64,000 nucleotides of DNA from Bog-473 sp963783965 (GTDB lineage: Bacteria; Actinomycetota; Acidimicrobiia; Acidimicrobiales; RAAP-2): NCBI GenBank assembly GCA_963783965.1, contig CAWAPQ010000001.1:124001-188000 (forward strand). The letters are read 5' to 3'. Below, piece by piece: positions 59,623 through 64,000 of this stretch. The notes under the pieces are model-generated. The model did no database searches and was not told the DNA's origin. It saw only the letters and a list, made by a program, of their open reading frames with translations. The position numbers were made by a program, and so were the translations under genes. Numbering within the stretch: the stretch's first letter is position 1; every line of letters begins with the position of its first letter.

Positions 59623-59805
59623 GGTTCCGGCTCGACGCAAGAGTTTGAATGAGGAAGTTTCGTGCCCAAAGCGTGCCCACACAGACGCGAGACATCGCGA
59701 CATGGCTGGCACAGCGATAGCCAGACCCTCAGTTCCTATTGGGCGTGGCCTGGGCGTTTCGACTTCGGCCCGTTTGCTGACTCGAATCCCTCCAAGCGCA
59801 TCCCA

Positions 59806-59852
59806 CCTGAAAAGCATGAGGTCACCGGATCGACGCCGGTCCCGACCACTGG
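59806..59852 (+). repeat. Right attachment repeat (attR-like), displaced tRNA-Phe 3' end
   Basis: 47 bp matching 42523-42569 at 46 positions. The 5' half of the tRNA is absent, so this is not a tRNA gene but the scar of integration. Confidence 0.9.
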
Positions 59853-60654
59853 ATAGGCCCAGTTCAGATTCCCCTGTCGACTGGAGGTCGATTTCGGCGC
59901 TCAGATGTCGTGCCCACCACGTGCCAAAGAAGACAGCAACGAGTTCCAATCTGCGTCACGGAAGCCTCTCCATGCGGTGGCTCGGCTTCAACCGTACGCC
60001 GCTGTCGTTCTAGGGGCGCTGGGTCAACAGCGACATCTTTGCGGGCATGCGTATGAGGTCGGTCAAGGGAGGGCCCGCAGGCCTGGCGGGAACACGGAAG
60101 GCAGGGGATCGACACGGATGCAGTCAACGCTCCGGCCCGCGTGGTCAGCTAGCTGATCCATCCCTGCACCCGCTACGAGGAGGCTCCCAAGGGAACCGTC
60201 AGGGTCACGTCGCTCCCGGCGAGTGGCTGTTGCGCGGCCGATGGGGGACGTGGGTCCCGAGTACAACGCCACCCGGTAGGTGCCGCTCCTCAGTTGGACC
60301 CGTATGGGCACCGTGACATTGGTCGAGGTGCCCTGGCGCGTAGGCCTCAGTGTGGGGTTTCGTTTTCGTGTTGAGAACGCAGTGAACGGCTCTCGTTGTC
60401 AAGAGTCTTCAGCCAAGGTGTTCTTAACAGTGTCTTAAGGAACCAAGGCACACTTCCGGGACTATCCACAACGGGCTGCGACCAAGGGATGATGACCTCT
60501 CGCAGCGACTACCAACGCCGGGCCGTGTTCGCACATCCGAAAGGTCAGAGAAGGTCGCCGTCAATCCGGCCGATGCGGGGGTCTGCGTGGTGCGAGCACC
60601 ATGCGCCTCCCAGCACGGTCGGACCATCTTCGGGGCAGAACGTGATGCGGTGCA
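59853..60654. other. Intergenic region beyond the island with gene remnants
   Basis: About 800 bp with no intact gene. On the minus strand near 60345-60173 a decayed C-terminus is readable (NVTVPIRVQLRSGTYRVAL, then after a frame change GSDVTLTVPLGASS before a stop), like the end of a secreted Ig-like protein. Before the LCP gene lies an 11-bp-spaced repeat GTTCTTAACAG/TGTCTTAAGGA (60420-60441), a possible regulator site. Confidence 0.5.
60173..60345 (-). pseudogene. Remnant of a secreted Ig-like-domain protein
   Basis: Two reading frames give a continuous-looking beta-strand C-terminus only if one frameshift near 60225 is allowed. No start or upstream domain is left. Confidence 0.3.
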
Positions 60655-62022
60655 ATGTCCATACGAAAGCGCAGAGACCCGAGATCGTCACGAAGGGCTT
60701 CGGCCGCCCGAAGACCTGACGACCCCTTCGCCGGTCTCAGAAGACTCGAACCCGCATCAGATCCTCTGGCCGGACTCAAGCAGCTTGGCGACGACGTCGA
60801 CCGGTCCTCGTTTCGGCGACGCTCTCGGACCGTGGGTCACGGGAGGCGACGGAGGCCTTGGCGAACAGTTCTGATCGTGGGAGTCATTCTGCTCGTGGTG
60901 GCTGGGGGGCTGGCGGGGGGCGAATACGGCTATATCAAATGGAAGCTCTCCCAGATCACGTCGATCAAGTGCCGCTCCTGCAAGAAATCGGTACCGGGAA
61001 AGGCGTTCAATGTGCTCGTCGTCGGCTCGGACTCGCGGGTGGGCGACACAGGATCGGCCGCGAAGTCCTTCGGGAGCGCCAGCGAGGTCGGTGGTCAACG
61101 CAGCGACACCATCAAAGTCGTCCATGTCGATCCGGCGGCTGGCACAGCGAAGGTGCTGTCCATACCCCGGGACACGTTCGTCTCCCTGTCGGGCATGCCG
61201 ACGACTTCCGAACTCTCCACGCAGAACAAAATCAATACCGCTTTCGACGACGGTATCGAGCCGCTGGTGCAGACAATCCAGAACACCCTGGGAATCCCGA
61301 TCAATCATTTCGTGACGATCGACTTCTCAGGCGTGATCAACCTGGTCAATGCCGTGGGAACGATTTCGCTCGACTTTCCCTATCCCGTCCGCGATGACGA
61401 CGGCGGGAACAACAACTCGGGTCTCCAGATCACCCATCCTGGCTGTCAGCCTCTCAGCGGCAACATGGCCCTAGCACTTGCGCGCTCCCGTTACTACCAG
61501 TACTACGAGAACGGCTCATGGCACTCCGATCCCAGCTCCGATCTCGGTCGGATCGAACGTCAGAACATCGTCATCTCCGCCGTCATCGACAAAGCCAAGA
61601 GCGATCTCAATCCCTTCGACTTGAACCGAGTGCTCGATGCGGTCGTGGGAGACATTTCCAAGGACCCTCAGCTCTCGGGGAACGACCTGGTCTCTCTCGC
61701 TACCCACTATCACGCCTTCTCGGGCTCCAGTCTGCAAACGTGGACACTCCCGACGACAGGCGTGATGACAAGCGACTTCGGAGACGTTGAGGTCGTTCAG
61801 CAGAACCAGGCAGAGCAGGTCATCGCACAGTTCCTCGGTGGTCCACCGCCGCTGCCAGTCACCACACCACCCCTCAATGACAGCGGTTCCCCCCAGACGG
61901 TGTTCTCGCCGTCAATCCCGTCAACGCCCGTCACATCCTCGAGTACCACCGAAGCGCCCTCGGCGACGACGACCACGGTGCCGCAGGCCTCTCCCACCCA
62001 GTTCGATCCATCCGTGTGCTGA
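60655..62022 (+). CDS. LytR-CpsA-Psr (LCP) family cell-wall polymer ligase
   Basis: A 455-residue protein. A basic cytoplasmic N-terminus (~70 residues, RRRSRTVGHGRRRR) leads into one membrane helix (VLIVGVILLVVAGGLAGG). The LCP domain has NVLVVGSDSR near residue 118, QRSDTIKVVHVDP, SIPRDTFVSL, and ALALARSRYYQY with the conserved Arg pair. A Thr/Ser/Pro-rich tail ends in a single Cys. LCP proteins transfer undecaprenyl-linked glycopolymers to peptidoglycan outside the membrane. Confidence 0.93.
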   Translation: MSIRKRRDPRSSRRASAARRPDDPFAGLRRLEPASDPLAGLKQLGDDVDRSSFRRRSRTVGHGRRRRPWRTVLIVGVILLVVAGGLAGGEYGYIKWKLSQITSIKCRSCKKSVPGKAFNVLVVGSDSRVGDTGSAAKSFGSASEVGGQRSDTIKVVHVDPAAGTAKVLSIPRDTFVSLSGMPTTSELSTQNKINTAFDDGIEPLVQTIQNTLGIPINHFVTIDFSGVINLVNAVGTISLDFPYPVRDDDGGNNNSGLQITHPGCQPLSGNMALALARSRYYQYYENGSWHSDPSSDLGRIERQNIVISAVIDKAKSDLNPFDLNRVLDAVVGDISKDPQLSGNDLVSLATHYHAFSGSSLQTWTLPTTGVMTSDFGDVEVVQQNQAEQVIAQFLGGPPPLPVTTPPLNDSGSPQTVFSPSIPSTPVTSSSTTEAPSATTTTVPQASPTQFDPSVC

Positions 62023-62190
62023 CACCTGGCTCTGTGACCCGTAGCTCAAGGCTCCTCCCATGCCACAATGTGGATCGGCACTATCTGACCCGCCGGGCCC
62101 CCGCCGCCCCGGCGCTGCCCGCGCTTCATCCCGATCCCGGCTGATACCCCAATGCATCACGGTGCAGGCGGTCGCCGCCCGCGTCAGCTG

Positions 62191-62943
62191 TCAGCTCTCA
62201 CTCTTGCGGATTTCCGCGTCCATGTCTTTGGCCTGCAGGTCGGCGGTGAGGAACGGTCCGGTTGTCGGGAGGCTGAGATGGATCTCCGACAGCGTCGAAA
62301 TCTCGACCACGCCCTCCTCCACCACGAAATCGAGGATGTGTCCACCACCCGTGCACTCCTCATTGAGGAAGTGCAGGTGGTACCCGGCCACGGAGACACC
62401 CTGCTCGTAGTCCGGCGCGCGGAATCCGAGGACGACGCCCCTGACGCCGGCGATCGACCGTTGGGATTCGGAGTCCGTCGCCTCCGCAAGGGGAGGGTAT
62501 GGCGCTTCCTGTCGGGCCGCGGTCCGGGTGGAGACGGTCGAGAACGACCCACTGACACGGATGGCGTGGAACAGGTTCTCGCTCGAGAGACGTTGATTCA
62601 CCTGCGCGAGGAGCTCGGTGCGAGACGTTGCCGCGTGCAGATCGATCGTCAAGTCGGGTTCGAACCAAGTGACCGCTGCGAAGGGGGTCAGCTCTTCGGG
62701 GCGCGCAACCCGCGCCTCACCATTGGAGAAGAGGTGGAAGCAGACGCCTGAGTTGATGACCATCTCCCCGTCGAGATGGTTGAAGGTGCCCAGCCCGAAG
62801 TCCCCATGCTCGAGCAACTCTGCAATGGTGACGCTGCCGTCGTATATCCCGTCGAGCAGAGCCGACATGGTTGACGTCTGGTACAAGGCATGGGCGCGCG
62901 CCGCGTCGTGATGCACGCCGTGACCTTGCCGATGGGCAAGCAT
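62191..62943 (-). CDS. budA: Acetolactate decarboxylase
   Basis: A 250-residue protein matching BudA/AlsD. LYQTSTMSALLDGIYDG near the start, LLEHGDFGLGTFNHLDGEMV, and zinc ligands in GYHLHFLNEECTGGGHILDF near residue 195 are all present. It converts acetolactate to acetoin. ATG 62943 is chosen, while a TTG 22 codons upstream is possible. No acetolactate synthase or butanediol dehydrogenase gene is nearby, so it may serve redox or pH balance with chromosomal partners. Confidence 0.92.
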   Translation of the reverse strand: MLAHRQGHGVHHDAARAHALYQTSTMSALLDGIYDGSVTIAELLEHGDFGLGTFNHLDGEMVINSGVCFHLFSNGEARVARPEELTPFAAVTWFEPDLTIDLHAATSRTELLAQVNQRLSSENLFHAIRVSGSFSTVSTRTAARQEAPYPPLAEATDSESQRSIAGVRGVVLGFRAPDYEQGVSVAGYHLHFLNEECTGGGHILDFVVEEGVVEISTLSEIHLSLPTTGPFLTADLQAKDMDAEIRKSES

Positions 62944-63054
62944 CGTTCCCACCCACTGGCGGAAGCGCCCGGGCGTCGCCAGTGAAGCTGGCTGTGTCGG
63001 CCTACTCAACGCACTGTGCCGGAAGGGGCAAACATGAGGGCCACCGCACCATCC

Positions 63055-63528
63055 CTACGCGATCTCGAGCACTTCCTGCAGCAGGTTCTCCCAGGGAACC
63101 GCGTCCCACCCAGACTTCTCTGCTGCGCTCTTGGCCACGGCAACTGCCTCACCGACCCAGAGGAGTTCAATGTCCTCCCCGGGGCCGACCTTCTGATCCC
63201 CCTTGATCTCCTGGGCCGGATTGCCGGTCCCCATCTTCACGTCCGAACCGAATTCGGCTCCGAGCACGACGTCCTGCCACGCCTTGTACGTTTCCTTCAA
63301 CCGGACGGCCACACCGGAGAGATGGGAATGCTTGGGCTGCTCCGTCACTTCGATCGCCCAGTGCAAACAGTGCCGGGCGCGATGGAAATCACCGCGAGGC
63401 TTTGTGTCCCCGGCCCGTTTCGCGTACGCAGCGAGCTTGGATCGCTCATCCTCCGGGAGAATCTCTCGCAGGCCGTTCATCAGGCCTTCGACGATCGGAG
63501 ACGATCCCGTGCTTGTTTCGTGAGCCAT
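63055..63528 (-). CDS. Hypothetical protein
   Basis: A 157-residue soluble, mostly helical protein not recognised. PRGDFHRARHCLHWAIEVTEQ and RLKETYKAWQDVVLGAEF are notable His/Trp-containing helices. The C-terminus (WDAVPWENLLQEVLEI) is amphipathic. ATG 63528 is the natural start. It lies between budA and another small gene on the same strand. Confidence 0.6.
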   Translation of the reverse strand: MAHETSTGSSPIVEGLMNGLREILPEDERSKLAAYAKRAGDTKPRGDFHRARHCLHWAIEVTEQPKHSHLSGVAVRLKETYKAWQDVVLGAEFGSDVKMGTGNPAQEIKGDQKVGPGEDIELLWVGEAVAVAKSAAEKSGWDAVPWENLLQEVLEIA

Positions 63529-63591
63529 GTCGACACCCTATCGACCGACCGCAGAGGTCGTCTCGAGACGTGGCGCCGACGGTGCTCTCGT

Positions 63592-63909
63592 TCAGCGCAG
63601 GTGAGCCTGGCTCACCCGCCCGCCGTGAACGGCGACGGGGGTCGCGGGGCGGTCCGACCCGCCCCCTCGAACGCGGACCTCGTAGTCCCCTTGGATCAAT
63701 TCCGGGAAGAGGGCGGCGTACACCAAGCCATCGGGGATCCGCCGCGGCCGCACCGCGACATGCTTGCCGTCCCATGCGGTCCCCCGACGGCGGATCTCGA
63801 TCTCCAGGCCGTCGAGGCTGGGCGGCGCGTGCACAATGGCGGCGCCGCACTCACCGCCGATGTCGAGCACGACGGATCCCATTTCGCTGGTTCCCATGTT
63901 GTGGTCCAT
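63592..63909 (-). CDS. Small conserved-looking protein
   Basis: A 105-residue, strand-rich protein (MGSVVLDIGGECGAAIVHA, then LEIEIRRRG, HVAVRPRRIPDGLVYAALFPELIQGDYEV). The pattern of a metal- or phosphate-free beta sandwich recurs in actinobacterial proteins of unknown function. ATG 63909 lies 2 bp after the stop of the partial gene at the window edge, so the two are almost certainly co-transcribed. Confidence 0.65.
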   Translation of the reverse strand: MDHNMGTSEMGSVVLDIGGECGAAIVHAPPSLDGLEIEIRRRGTAWDGKHVAVRPRRIPDGLVYAALFPELIQGDYEVRVRGGGSDRPATPVAVHGGRVSQAHLR

Positions 63910-63911
63910 GG

Positions 63912-64000
63912 CTACGGTGCCACCGACGCGGGGGTCGTGGAGGGGTTCGAGAACCCGCTGTAGGGCACGCCCAAGTAGGGGAAGGTGCTCAGGTAGTGCT
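63912..64000 (-). CDS. 3' end of a gene cut by the window edge (DUF4331-like C-terminus)
   Basis: The last 29 codons of a minus-strand gene are visible, ending in a segment with YLSTFPYLGVPYSG then a TAG stop. The FPYLG-x-P-x-x-G ending resembles DUF4331-family secreted proteins. With so little sequence this is only a guess. Confidence 0.45.
   Translation of the reverse strand, partial: HYLSTFPYLGVPYSGFSNPSTTPASVAP

Larger units (their letters stand above)
42523..59852. mobile_element. tRNA-Phe-integrated genomic island without a visible integrase (~17.3 kb)
   Basis: The region is bounded by 47-bp direct repeats of the tRNA-Phe 3' end. The intact tRNA is on the left and the displaced 3' fragment on the right. 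It appears less GC-rich than its flanks and carries accessory genes: sulfatase, SulP, ClC and K+ channels, YihY, DUF2252, SHOCT proteins, a LuxR-type regulator and an RRE-like methyltransferase. It also has a promoter motif found nowhere else in the window. No recombinase, relaxase or replication gene is seen, so it is either a degenerate element or one mobilised by a recombinase encoded elsewhere. Confidence 0.75.

Noticed and set aside
59806..59852. Second tRNA-Phe gene
   Set aside because: Only the 3' part from the anticodon stem is present; no 5' acceptor strand or D arm lies upstream, so it is an attachment-site copy.

Overview
The window is a high-GC actinobacterial chromosome segment. 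Several features point to the class Acidimicrobiia or a close relative, which is an inference. They are a SenX3/RegX3-type two-component pair, an SCO6880-family protein, a mycothiol-enzyme-like protein, secreted proteins with DGG-x-F-x-F-GDA repeats, many GTG starts, and several promoters whose TANNNT hexamer lies 6-8 nt from the start codon, which predicts leaderless mRNAs.

Layout. 0-4 kb: isochorismatase-like protein, aldehyde dehydrogenase, and a DGPF protein next to an ECF42-type sigma factor. 4-14 kb: a reduced type IV secretion-like locus on the minus strand (pilin-like, TrbL/VirB6-like, SCO6880, and a VirB4-VirD4 fusion). It is split by a sulfatase, a GH26-like glycosidase and a DUF1275 protein. 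14.5-17 kb: SenX3/RegX3-like kinase and regulator. 17-26 kb: CAP/repeat secreted protein, MBL hydrolase, DinB-like protein, serS, and a heme A/cytochrome oxidase assembly block (ABC transporter, TlpA-like, ctaB, ctaA). 26-33 kb: tRNA-Glu, corA, twin VOC proteins, GH5 glycosidase, FUSC exporter, TfoX-like protein. 33-42 kb: MerR/MFS pair, then TetR-controlled lipid or xenobiotic oxidation genes (di-iron-type hydrolase, Baeyer-Villiger-type monooxygenase, SDR) and a TetR/enoyl-CoA hydratase pair. 42.4-42.6 kb: tRNA-Asp and tRNA-Phe.

42.5-59.85 kb is a genomic island. A 47-bp direct repeat covers the 3' end of tRNA-Phe (42523-42569) and recurs at 59806-59852 with one mismatch. No integrase is visible. 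The island holds a large sulfatase, SulP, ClC and K+ channels, YihY, DUF2252, two related small membrane proteins, SHOCT and DUF6325 proteins, a MalT-like LuxR regulator, and an arginine-methyltransferase-like enzyme with a PqqD-like N-terminus.

The main discovery is a regulon inside this island. Four promoters carry the same perfect inverted repeat, ATCACCC-N6-GGGTGAT, and each has exactly 21 nt before a CAYAMT -10 element. They drive the small membrane protein/sulfatase operon, the PLDc_N-SHOCT gene, a small gene divergent from the LuxR-type regulator, and the DUF6325-SHOCT-NTF2-GNAT operon. The island therefore looks like a self-contained, transferable stress, ion and sulfate module with its own regulator.

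59.85-64 kb returns to chromosome: LCP cell-wall ligase, acetolactate decarboxylase, two hypothetical proteins and a partial gene at the edge.
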